Shown here piece after piece: positions 10,401-21,300 of a DNA stretch of 64,000 bases (position 1 is the stretch's first letter; the number at the start of each line of letters is the position of its first letter). The notes under the pieces were generated by a model that saw only the letters and a program-made list of their open reading frames with translations, was not told where the DNA came from and did no database searches. Origin of the DNA: Biscogniauxia marginata (Eukaryota > Ascomycota > Sordariomycetes > Xylariales > Xylariaceae). A program made the position numbers and the translations under genes. The stretch lies in NCBI GenBank assembly GCA_022695795.1, contig MU404078.1, positions 248,001 to 312,000 of the forward strand. The letters are read 5' to 3'.

Positions 10401-12145
10401 ATGGCTCTCTTGATATTAGCTTCCTTCGTCGCCACCCCCATCCTGGCCTATGCCCTGTGGCGTGCCATTTACAATGTCTTCTTTCACCCGCTGCGACACT
10501 TTCCTGGGCCTCCATTAGCTGCCTTGTCTGATTTTTTCAAGTTATGGATACTTCATACCAAGCAGGCTCACACCCTTGGCATGGCATACCACAGCCGTTA
10601 CGGCCCTGTCGTGCGTGCTGCCCCCAATCTCCTAGCTGTGAATAACCCCTATTTGCTCCCAACTATCTACCACCGGCGAGCCAACAAGACCGATGTGTAC
10701 ACCACTGGAGTTCTCGGTGACCTTGCCCCCCCTTTCCAGACGCAGAACTGGCATGAACACGCCCGTAAGCGAAAGCGTGTTGCAAGCTCCTTTTCTCTGT
10801 CCAATCTAGTCAAGCTTGAAGGACAGGTTGATGACCGAGTCATGGAGTGGACCGCAGTCCTAGGTACGCGTTTTGCCGATACTGGATCCATGATGGACTT
10901 TGCCGCCTGGTCGCAGTAAGTTCATTTCTATCCAGATAATGGGGAATATCACCAACTCGTCAGCTTCTAATCCACAACTTGTAAGATGGTTCGCTTATGA
11001 TACCATATGTCAACTGTCATTTGGAGAGCCGATAGGCTTTGTTCGAGAGGGATGCGATGTCGCCAATTTAATTGCAAACTTTCACGACATGGCGCCCTTC
11101 GCTGCTATTGTGGGAGCTTTGCCGTGGCTATGTGCGCCCTTTTTGCAAAACCCTATTACGAAATGGCTGTTTATGCCGCGACCCGGAGATAGATCTGGTA
11201 CTGGTAAAATCATGGCCGTAAGCCTCCTCGCTAGATTGCCAGCCTCACTCGCACCATCTATTAATAGTCTATTGCTTAGTAGCAGCCATACTTACTTACA
11301 TCATTTGTCTGATAGTTCCGTGATGCTTTACTTGAAGAACGCCTCGCCGACCCCAAAGCCCATCACAAGGGTGACTTCCTCGATAATATCCTCAACTCTA
11401 AAAACGAAGATGGCAGCCCAATTTCAATAGAAGAGGTCAAAACTGAGTGCTTTGTACTCATGGTAGCGGCCTCCGATACCACGGCGGCTTTCTTCTGTGG
11501 CTTCGTTAGGTACATCCTCCAAACGCCAGGGGTTTATGATCGCCTTATAACCGAAATTGACGATTTCGACCGCCGCGGCTTGCTCACGACCCCAATTCCT
11601 AGCTTTGAGGAAATCAAGAAACTGCCTTACTTCTCAGCATGCCATCAAGAGACTCTACGCTACCATCCATCAACACCTATGATAATTCCACGATACGTGA
11701 GTGATGATGGGCTGAACCTATATGGTAAGTGGGTGCCTCCAGGGACGGAGATAGGCGCCAACCCCTATGTTATCCATCGCGACAAGGGTGTCTTTGGTGA
11801 GGATGCCGACGTATTCCGTCCAGAACGATGGCTTGAGGACTCAGAAAAGAGTAAAGAGATGGATCGCTACATTCTTACTTGGGGATATGGCCCCCGCATC
11901 TGCCTGGGAAAGAACATCGCCTTGTTGGAGACGAACAAGCTTTTGATTCAGGTATGTGGCACACATCAGGGCGATCAAACTGAGTAGGTAATTTGACTGA
12001 AACCTCCGATTCATAGTTCTTTCGCATGTTTAGGCCCTCTATTGTTGATACTAGGAATATCTGGAGACAGGAGAACCTAGCTTTGCTTGTTCACTGGGAT
12101 ATGTGGATCAAGATTCGACGTCGCGATCTTGCTAATGTAACTTGA
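10401..12145 (+). CDS. cytochrome P450 monooxygenase
   Basis: Membrane-anchored microsomal P450 of about 500 residues. The N-terminal hydrophobic anchor (MALLILASFVATPILAYAL) is followed by FHPLRHFPGPP, the proline hinge. The I-helix oxygen-activation motif is AASDTT, the K-helix ExxR is ETLR, the PERF-type motif is FRPERW, and the heme loop is WGYGPRICLG with the ligand Cys (Trp where Phe is usual). It resembles the pisatin-demethylase-like P450 group by overall look. Inferred introns: 10916-10985, 11218-11315, 11952-12016. It would hydroxylate the cluster intermediate; position unknown. All key residues are present. Confidence 0.92.
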
Positions 12146-13168
12146 ATACCACGGCTTTAAACAGCACATATCTTAGTAGGCAGGAGAGTAAGACTAAATG
12201 TAGGGAGAAAATAGCACGGAATAGGTCAAGTGGTAACTGCAGGACACCGGGGATGGGACATCGCGGGAGTTGATAGGAAAGAACATGTGATTCAAATAGC
12301 AAGATTAAACACAGAAAAAGGCCACACTCGATGCCTAGAATATACCGTAATTATATCATGCTTGAAGATTTCCTCGTAATCTTAAGCCATGTTAAGGGGG
12401 AATACCCTGCGTCAGCTTCAGGTCCTCGTTCCTGAGAAGATAACACCAGGGGTCCTGCGTGCCTGGGTCAGTTCTCAGCTCAGTCGACCAAATCTCAGCT
12501 AGTGTAACGAGAAGCTCATCTCAGCGCGGCTCAGCAAGCTAGTCATACAATACCGCTTATATCAGGTCTCATGGTCCAGAACTGGGGGGGGGGGGGGGGG
12601 GGGGGGCATGCCCATGACCCCCCCAAAGCCGAGCCCCCCCCCCAACATAATTCCCCAGGTTACAACCCCCAAACGTTTTACAGGCCCGGGGCGACCCAAG
12701 NNNNNNNNNNCGTTGGCGGCGCCGCCCGCGTCCCCCGCGCCCCCCCCCGCAGCCCCCGCGCCGGCCCCGCCCCGCCCCGCGTGCGCTTGACCAGCCAACA
12801 GCGATGACCCACGCCCAACTTAATGACCAGAGTTAGAACCGCAAACTGTTTTCAAGGACAGGGGCTACCAAAGGTGTACCAGAAATAGATCTGTAATAAC
12901 TTGTCAAATCATAGACGCCACGTGCACTAGCAGTCAAGGTACAGATTCCTTCGATACGACATATTACGGGAGCCTTAGTTACAACTACACAATGCCTCAC
13001 GAACGAAGTTCTCATCGAAGGCTTCACAGTCAGCGGGCCGGAATTCTCAGCAGACCCTCCAAAATCATTGCGAATCCAGAAAGAAGATGGACTCAGCCTC
13101 GATACCAAGGCAGCGAAGGATGTATGCTGAGAAATTTGCAAGGAGCTCGTTGAGGCGCCGTAGGCGCA
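12146..13168. other. intergenic with assembly junction; weak open frames
   Basis: Spacer between P450 and FAD oxidase. It contains the poly-G/poly-C junction and gap described separately. At 12833-13141 there is a 102-codon minus-strand frame, overlapped by a plus-strand stretch open from about 12915 to a stop near 13126 without an ATG. Neither matches a family I know; a decayed gene fragment is possible. Confidence 0.4.
12584..12790. other. assembly junction: 23-base G run, C runs and 10-N gap (12701-12710)
   Basis: A run of 23 G at 12584-12606 is followed by repeated C-runs, then a 10-base N gap at 12701-12710 and a nearly pure C/G stretch up to about 12785. This composition is unlike anything else in the window and looks like read-end noise or misassembly at a scaffold join. 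Any frame across it is an artefact. Confidence 0.8.
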
Positions 13169-13176
13169 TATAAAAT
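13169..13176 (+). promoter_or_regulatory. TATA box of the FAD oxidase gene
   Basis: TATAAAAT about 100 bases before the ATG at 13278, directly after a GC-rich imperfect palindrome (GGCGCCGTAGGCGC). Position and sequence fit a core promoter. Confidence 0.5.
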
Positions 13177-13277
13177 CGTTCCATTCCCCTGGACCAGTGC
13201 ATTGAAAGTACTATCAGCATCATTGCCACAGTCTTAAGAGGACCAATATTGATTAAACGAGAAATTAAATTATAAGA

Positions 13278-15067
13278 ATGCGCTTTTCTTTCCTTCTACA
13301 ACTCACCGCTTGGCTTGGTACCTATGGGGCTAGAGCCGTGCCGCTCGATGTGAAGGGGGCTTTGACTACCACCCAGTGGTCTCCCGGCAGTATACTTTCC
13401 TTTCCCAACTCGGACCAGTTCAACACAGTTACTGAACGCTGGACTATTTTCGACCCTCCTACCTACGTCGCAGCCATAAGCCCGGCGACCGAGTCGGACG
13501 TTGTCAAAGCGGTATGTCAAAGATATGCCGTTCAAAGTCAAGGGTGTCACTAAATCAGGGAGTCTACAGGTAAAGGTAGCCAGGGATTTAAACTTTCCCT
13601 TTCTTGCAACCGGAGGCCGCCATGGTTATGGCACATCACTTGGCAAGCTCGACAAAGGGCTTGCCATTGACCTGAGCCAGCTTGACAGCGTCAGAGTCGA
13701 CGCGAAGGCCGGCACCTTGACCGTCGGTGGTGGGACGAGGTTTCGCCAAATTGTCGACCCTGTCTACAATGCTGGATTCGAGATTCGTAAGTCGAGACTG
13801 GCATCCTCTTTTAACTTCATTACTGACCATTACTCAAGAAACTGGCTCGTGTTCTTGCCCTGGTATGATCGGCGCAACGCTCGGTGCTGGCGTCGGACGT
13901 TACCAAGGGCTTCACGGGTTGGTGATTGATGCGTTACTTTCCGTGCGTCTAGTGACTGCGAAGGGAGATCTTATAGAGGTTTCTGCAACCTCCAACCCAG
14001 ATCTATTTTGGGGCATCAGAGGCGCTGGTGCCAACTTTGGTGTCATCACGTCCGCCACCTACAAGCTTACACCATTGGTAAACGATGGACAGGTCATGAA
14101 TGTTGATTTCATCATCCCAGCTGAGCTTACGGAACGCTACTTCGAGGCTCTGGCACAGTTCGATGGTGTGATGCCTCCAGAACTAGCTACTATATCGTTG
14201 ATCCATTATAATGACACTACTAATGGCGTGAGTTCACTCCCAGCCTGCCCCCATCCTCACAACTCCCTCGAATCTATGTTCATCCAGTATCTGACAATGA
14301 CAACAAGACGGAAATCCTCGCCAATTGGGTATACGCTGGACCCGAGGAGGATGGCCGAAAGGTCATGCAGCCGATCTTTGACCTCAACCCGCCGACTGCA
14401 GCCGTCAGCATGGTCCCATGGAACAGGCTAGTTACCACGGCGGGCTTCGGTCTCGATCCTGTCTTTTGCGAGGCCAACGTGATCCGAAGCATCTACACAA
14501 CAAACGTGCGAAAGCTGTCGGCGCCGACCTACCGGTCAATGTTTGAGAAAATGTCGGAGTACTTCGAACAGAATCCTGCAGGTCGAGGCAGCAGCGTCGA
14601 GCTCGAGATTTTCCCTAACCAGGCCACTGTGGCAGTACCAGACGACGAAACCGCATATCCGTGGAGGGATGCCCTTGGTAATATGTGAGTACACTTCCCC
14701 CTTAGTGACACGGGCGTCTCCTTTCGTCTACTTGCCTACCTGCTCGGTTGTCTGTCTTCCTCTACCCAGACATCGGGGCATGTTTGGGGATCATGGCTGA
14801 CACACTTTCAGGATGTTCCAATTCGCGTGGTCAGACCACGGCGTAGCTGACGTGTCGAATGCGCTAGGCCGCCAGCTGCGCTCCGACTTCGTCGCTACCT
14901 CCGGATACGACGATATCTCTGCCTATGTCAGCTACGCACATGGTGACGAGAGGATTGAGGAGATCTATGGTGCGAAGAAACTGCAACGTCTAGCAGCACT
15001 GAAGAAGGCGTGGGATCCGAACAATGCCTTCGCTTATAACAACGCCCTACCAACTCAATACCCGTAG
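13278..15067 (+). CDS. secreted FAD-linked oxidase, berberine-bridge-enzyme type
   Basis: Flavoprotein oxidase of the PCMH/BBE family. It has a signal peptide ([20 protein letters not shown]). The FAD-binding half contains [11 protein letters not shown] (the His that carries the 8-alpha covalent FAD bond), LTVGGGTRF and [10 protein letters not shown] (Cys at the position of the second covalent bond in bicovalent members), then [18 protein letters not shown] and [14 protein letters not shown]. The C-terminus [18 protein letters not shown] is the BBE ending. Inferred introns: 13512-13569, 13787-13838, 14228-14307 (AAG acceptor chosen for frame; least certain), 14685-14811. About 490 residues. 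Homologues in related clusters oxidise alcohols to aldehydes/ketones or close a ring; the step here is inferred. It is the last gene before the AT-rich block. Confidence 0.9.
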
Positions 15068-15742
15068 AAGAACCGCAATTCTGGAAATCTCTAGAGGTTA
15101 CGTATAAGGAGATACAAAATAGATTATCTATATAAGTACATATAAACTTATATATTATTACTAGCCATCGTTAATTAGGCGTAAGCGCCTGACCAACTTT
15201 ACTTAGTATATTAAATGCATAAAAATGCATATTAAATGTATAAACATATATATAAATATACGTAACCGTAAATAAAATATCGAAAATTAAGTATATACTT
15301 ATAAGTTCGTTATAAAGTTATTACTTAATTTATTTATAATTACTTTTTTTGCTTTTTTTCTTTTTCTTTTTATATATATTTACGTAAATTACCTCTTTTT
15401 ATTTAAATAATACCACATATATACGTTTTAATATTAAACGAAGCTTATTTTTATAATTTTTATATAATTTTATATCGAATATATATTATTTCGTTTCAAT
15501 TAAAATTATTTAATATAATTTAGAATTTACGCGGTGGGTTAATTTTGTATCACGTCGTACCGTTTTAAAACTTATTAATTTATTTATTTTCGATTTTAAT
15601 TTAATTAAGGTTTTTAATATTTTAATTTGTTTACGTTAATTAAATGTTAATTAATATAAATCGTATAATAATATACGGTTTCGTTTTTATTATAATAATA
15701 ATCAACTAAATATAATTAAATATAAACGAAAAAGGAAATAAT
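15068..15742. other. start of AT-rich block, no gene
   Basis: Immediately after the oxidase stop codon the sequence turns strongly A/T-rich with scattered CG-containing words. No coding frame. This is the cluster/heterochromatin border and the left target flank of element B. Confidence 0.6.
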
Positions 15743-16653
15743 TATAACGAACCTCTTTATATGTTCCTAGTTAACTAACTTCACAAGTGAATACGTATTA
15801 AGTTTTCTTGATTTAAAAGTAACAATGAATTAAAATTAGTTTAAGAGGTTTATAATGCTTTGTTTATTAAAGAGATTTTAAGGTACTTTTATTATAATAT
15901 TAAAAAGTAACTATAATTTTAAATTAATAACTAAATGTTATGACTTAACAAGGGTAAAAGGAATTAAGGTGGTCATGTGATCTAAGGTCACATGACTCCA
16001 GAAGGGAGAATGCCAAGATTCTTAGTTGTTCTCCTGAAAATTTGGGAGAATATGGGTATAACCCCCTATAAAGGATAAAGTATAAGTAAATTAGAATTTC
16101 CTACGTATCTAGTCATTCATTTTTTAGTTCCTTAGCTATCAATCTAAGACTATAGTCACTCTTGATACTATAGTGAGAGTACCTTAAAACCTCTTTAACG
16201 AACATAGCATTATGAATCACTTAAACCAATCTCAACCCACTGTTACCTTTAAATCAAGAAAACCCAGTACGTACTTACCTGTGAAGTCAGTTGACTAGGA
16301 ACACACAGGGAGGTTCGTCACACTAAAAAACTAGAATAAATAACTAAACACATAGAAAACACCGTTCTTTTTATATTTATTTATCTTATTTTTCATTCCC
16401 TATAATTAGTATATTAAATACCTTTAAATAAGTTTAATTTATACATATTTATTCTCTATTAAATGTTGTTAAATAAGTTTATTCACACATATTTATTCTT
16501 TATTAGATATTATTAAATAAGTTTATTTATATATATCCATATTACGTAATAATAAGTTACTTTCCTTTTTAGGATTTATATCCGGTATAAAAATAAGAAC
16601 AATAAAAATAATACCTTTATTATTTAATTGCTTACCCTAGTTAATTCGTAATA
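15743..16653 (-). repeat. element B 3' LTR, interrupted by solo LTR C
   Basis: 519 bases once LTR C and its duplication are removed, exactly the length of the other B LTR. Its inner border at 16654 is followed by a pyrimidine run (the polypurine tract on the minus strand). Confidence 0.9.
15936..16322 (+). repeat. solo LTR C
   Basis: 387-base LTR from TGTTATGACTTAAC to GGTTCGTCACA, with target duplication CTAAA at 15931-15935 and 16323-16327. Much less AT-shifted than its surroundings. It keeps a TATA box (TATAAAGG, 16067-16074), a TCATGTGA variant of the U3 palindrome (15973-15980) and AGCTATCAA (16134-16142) in the R region. No internal sequence remains, so it arose by LTR-LTR recombination or is a young solo relic. 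Confidence 0.92.
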
Positions 16654-16699
16654 CTATTTTTCCCTTTTTAAAATCTTTATTTTTAAAAATTGTTTAATA

Positions 16700-17350
16700 A
16701 GTCTTTTTTTTATCTTTATTATATTTATTAATTATAATACTAAGCGTTATCGTAAAAATTAAAAGCAAAGTCGTGAAGAGCTTATTAACTAAATTAACTA
16801 AATAGGTTTTAATATCGATATTATGCTTTATTCCTATTATTTTAATTATAACTTAAAATGTATAATATCGCTTAAAGTATTAAAGAAATGTAATAAATAC
16901 GTTTTTTATTAACGTTAATATAATAAAATAAGAATTTTTCTTAACTCCTTTCGAAATTTGAATTACGAGGAGAAGCAATTATCTCTATAAAAATGTCAAA
17001 CCAAGAAAACCCTAGAACGACTTTACTAAGAAATAGCCGAGACTATAGCTTAAGTAAAACGGCTTCGTCGTTAAAAAGAGTTATTAAAAAAGAAGAGTTT
17101 AAAAATGCTTTAACGTAATTTTTAAAAATTAAATAAACAAAAAAAGTAAAAACGTTTAAAAAAGAAATAAAAATGTCTTTAAATTAAATAATAATTTCTA
17201 GTTAAGCAGGTTAGAGTTACTTCCGAGGCCGTTTCTTTTTTTAACCTGTCTTTTTTAAATTAAAATCCTAAATTCCAAGCCTTTTTAGTCGATCCGGGTT
17301 TCGTCGATAGAATTTATTAAGCACGTCCTTTAAGTTTATTAAGTATTTAA
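16700..17350 (+). pseudogene. element B antisense ORF (coiled-coil protein), broken
   Basis: Opposite to B's pol, between its 3' LTR and chromodomain. The frame can be followed to a TAA at 17348-17350. It reads through Gln-to-stop positions and shows KCNKYV and KKSLKML like the other copies, then EAVSFFNLSFLN near the C-terminus. The start is not defined. Function unknown. Confidence 0.6.
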
Positions 17351-19748
17351 ATGGTTCTTATATATTTTCTTTTAATAAATAATTTTCTTATTTAACTAAA
17401 TATTATAATTAATTACTAATTCTTTTTAAATCTAAAATTTTTTCCATTTTATACTTATTTAGTTTTTCTTTAAATTTTAATTAATTTTCTAATAAAACGT
17501 TTTTTAGTATTAATTCTAATAATAATATATAAAAAACTAATATACTTTAAATTCTTTTAATAGTTTTAATTTATAATTAATATTCGAGATAACTTCCTCG
17601 ATTTTATATAGTTTTAACTTTTTAAACTTAAGTTTTTTATTAAGCCGTTTTATTTTAATTTAAGGCGTTTTTACTATTACACTTTATTATTAACGAAGTA
17701 AATAAATTATATCTCCTCTTTTAAGAATTAATCCTTTAATTCTTTTTTATTATAATATTTTATTATTTTGTTTTAAATAAATTGTAATTCTTTTTATAGT
17801 CGTCGTTATACTACTTAAACCTTTTTAAATAGTATTTTTATTTTCGGGGCTTTTATTTCGATTTTTAGTGCTTTTATAAATTTAATTAGTTATTTTTAAA
17901 TTTCTGCTTTTTAACTATATACTACTTTGTGTAATAACATTTTTATGTTTTTGTTAATCGAGGTATTATATATTATTTAAGTTATTAGTAATAGTTTTAC
18001 TTAGTTATTCATTTCTCAATTAACATAACTTTTTAAATACTATTCTATTATCTAGTTTAATCTTTTTATTTATTCGTTTATTTAGGAATAATACGTTATA
18101 AATAACTTTTATTAAACTAATCCAAAATTTTAACATAAATAACTTATCTTTATTTAAAATAATACGTTTTAATAATTTATGTTTATTAATATACTTTTTT
18201 AAGAAACTAAAAATTAGTTATTTTATTATACTTAACTTGTTAAATGATAAAAAGTAGATATATTTCGTAAGTTTATTAATAATTACCTATATATTATTAT
18301 AAAGTACTTTTATAATAAAATCTTTTAACTTAAGAAGTTTCACTACAAAATCCCATATAATTATATATTACGCTTTATTAAGTATTTAAATTAATTATAA
18401 TAATTTATATGGTTTATATCGTAATACTTTAACCTTATTATAAACGTTATAACTCTTTATAATTCTTTTAATTATTTATCGCATTTCTAGAAAATTAAAT
18501 TCTTTTTAAAGTCGTTTTAACGTTTTAAAAATTCCCTGGTAACCATATAAAAGGTGTTTATAAAATTCCTTAATAAATTCGTCTTATACTCGTTTTAATA
18601 CGTAAACCTTTTCTTTTTAATTATAACTTTTCTTAAAACGTTATTTCTAATTTTTTATATCGATTCGCATATAAACTAATATAACTAATTTATCACTTTA
18701 TTATTTAAATATCTAGATATCTTTTTTATTAATTTTTAACTTATAATCTCCTTTTTTACTAAGAAAATCTATTTAAATGTTTTTTTTTCTTTTAATATAG
18801 TAAATCTTAAAATTGAATTTAAACAAGAAAATCATTTAACGCTTATATTTTTAATTAAGCGTTTATATTGTTATAAATCATATAAAGTTCTTGTAATTTA
18901 AATAAATATTAATAAGTTCCTTAGTTTTACTAAGTTATAATTCTCATTCCTTTAATGCTTTAATAACTATTAATAATTCTTTATTATAAATTTAATAATT
19001 TAATTTAACACTATATAGTGCCTTAAATAAGTACGCGACTAGGTACCATTTTCTATTATCTTTTAATTGCTTTAAAACTACTTCGATAACGAAATTTAAG
19101 GCGTTTATCCTTAGTCGTTTTTTCTTATTTTTGTTTAGAAATTTACATATAACCTTATTAGTTATAACTTCTTTTAGCTATTAAAAAACCCGTTTAGCTT
19201 TTTAATAAAATAAAAAGCTTCTCTTATTTTCGTTAAAGTAATTAATTCCGTTAATAGTTTAGCGATTCGCCCGAAATCTTAAATAAGTTATTTAATGTAA
19301 TTAATAAAGCTAAGAAATATATATATATTTATAACATTCTTAGGTTTTAGTTAATTTTTAATTATTACTATTTTTCCCTTTTAAATGTAGATTTCTCTTA
19401 AATTTATTATAAACCCTAAATAATTTAGTTTTTTAATATACCATTTATTTTTAGTCGAATAAATAAGTAGGTTTATTCTCTCCAGGGCTTTTAACATTTA
19501 TTTTATATATTCTTTATACTTTTTCTCGTTTTTTAAATAAATTAATATATCGTTTAAATAAACAAATATAAATTTATTTAAAAACTTACGAAAAATTATT
19601 ATAATTATATGTTAAAATATAGCAGGTATGTTAATAAGTTTAAATAATATAACTTTATATTTATAATGTCTATATACCGTCCGGAAAGCAATGTACTATT
19701 TGTATCTTTTAGCTATTCTAATTATATAATAACTATTATAAAGGTTTA

Positions 19749-20190
19749 TGTTACGAATCCAGCTTGTTAGAGGGGTTTCTTACAAGGGTGTTAAGACACG
19801 AACCATGGGGATGTTAATAGGATGAAGGATTTCTATGTAACATCACGTGACGTGGATCACTATGGATAAGGTGATTTAAGTGTATCTATATAGCAGTATA
19901 AAATAAATTACTTTAAATAGGGTGATTTAAAGTTATTTAACATATAAAAAGGGAAATAAAAGAATTTCCTCTGTTTCTAGTTATTTATTTTAGTTTTTTA
20001 GCTATTAATTTAAGATTATAATCACTTTTTAACATTATAATGAAAGTACTTTAAAATCTTTTTAACGAATAAAAACATTATAAATTACTTGAATTAATCT
20101 TAATTCACTGTTACTTTCAAATTAAGAAAACCTAGTACGTACTTACTTATAAAGTTAATTAACTAAGAATATATAAAGAGGTTCGTTACA
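19749..20190 (+). repeat. element A 5' LTR
   Basis: 442 bases, TGTTACGAATCC..GGTTCGTTACA. U3 contains TCACGTGA at 19843-19850. Followed at once by the primer-binding region TTTTAATAGCTCTTTAAT. Confidence 0.93.
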
Positions 20191-20267
20191 TTTTAATAGC
20201 TCTTTAATTAATGCTTAACATTGGTTTAAAAGAAAGGGACTCTTAGTTGAATAGTCCCAAGATAAGC

Positions 20268-21300
20268 ATGCCCCTTAAAACTAAAGGGTAACAAGAAAAA
20301 AAACAAGTAAAAAAACGATAATCGACAAGCTCTTAAACGAAAGCTTTAAATTCTTTTACGTTATAATAAAAGGGTTTAAAAAAACCAATATAAGAATTAA
20401 TTATAATTACACTTAAAAAAGAAAACAAACAAGCAAAACAACTTTTACCTTTTAAAGATAAATAACTAAAGCCACTTTTAAATAATAATAACCTTAACAG
20501 CTTAAACGATAAGAATAACATAATAACTCCTAATATAAAAGGTTTTAAATTAATTATATTTAATAAATATGATAAGTCGAGTAATTTAAAAGGATTTTTG
20601 ATTTAAGCCGGAACCTATTTATAGTTTTATCACGGAATAATTTCTATTAAGGAATAAAAGGTTTTTATGGTATCTTAGCTCCTCGTCGGAACTGCCTTAA
20701 CCTGGTTTTAACCAGTGTTAAAAGATTATTTGGAAAATGAATTAAACGCTTAAAGAGACACGAAAAAGGTTTTTAAGGATTATAAGGAGTTTAAAAAACA
20801 ACTTAAGTTTATGTTTAATAATTTAATTCTTAAATAACAAACCGAAGCTTAACTTTATAAATTACAACAAAATAAAAAGGCTTTAAATTACGTTATTAAG
20901 TTTAAGAAATTCGTAAACTAGTTATAATTATTTATTAAAAGTTTATATTACTTATTTTATTAAGGATTAAAAGGTTATATAAAGAATAAATTATATAAAA
21001 TAAGCTTGTATAAAGAAAATAATTTAAGGAAGTTTAATGATTACGTTATAATGGTAATTATTATTAATAACAAAAACTTCGAACGGTACTTTAAAAAAAC
21101 GATATAACGAAGAAACGGCGATTAAAAAAAGGGAGGAAATCACAAAAGTAGTGCTAAAATAAAGAAAGGCATTGGAATTAAGTTAAACCTTATTAAAATT
21201 AACGCTACTTAAAAAGAGTAAAAGAAATAAGATAAATTAATTATTAAATGTTTTAATTATAAAAAGAAAAGACACTATAAAAATGAGTATTAAAGTTTTA
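20268..21300 (+). pseudogene. element A gag remnant
   Basis: Starts MPLKTKG. A Retrotrans_gag-like core can be read (GTALTWF, KDYKEFKKQL), ending in a zinc knuckle in which Cys and Gly positions are changed by G-to-A (CFNYKKKRHYKNEY). Structural nucleocapsid protein of the element; non-functional. Confidence 0.8.

Noticed and set aside
12571..12807. Gly- and Pro-rich open frames across the poly-G/C stretch
   Set aside because: They run through homopolymers and an N gap, so they are assembly artefacts.
20333..20521. Minus-strand frame with Leu/Phe-rich, membrane-like sequence
   Set aside because: Antisense shadow of the Lys/Asn-rich Gag of element A; A/T bias alone gives such hydrophobic frames.
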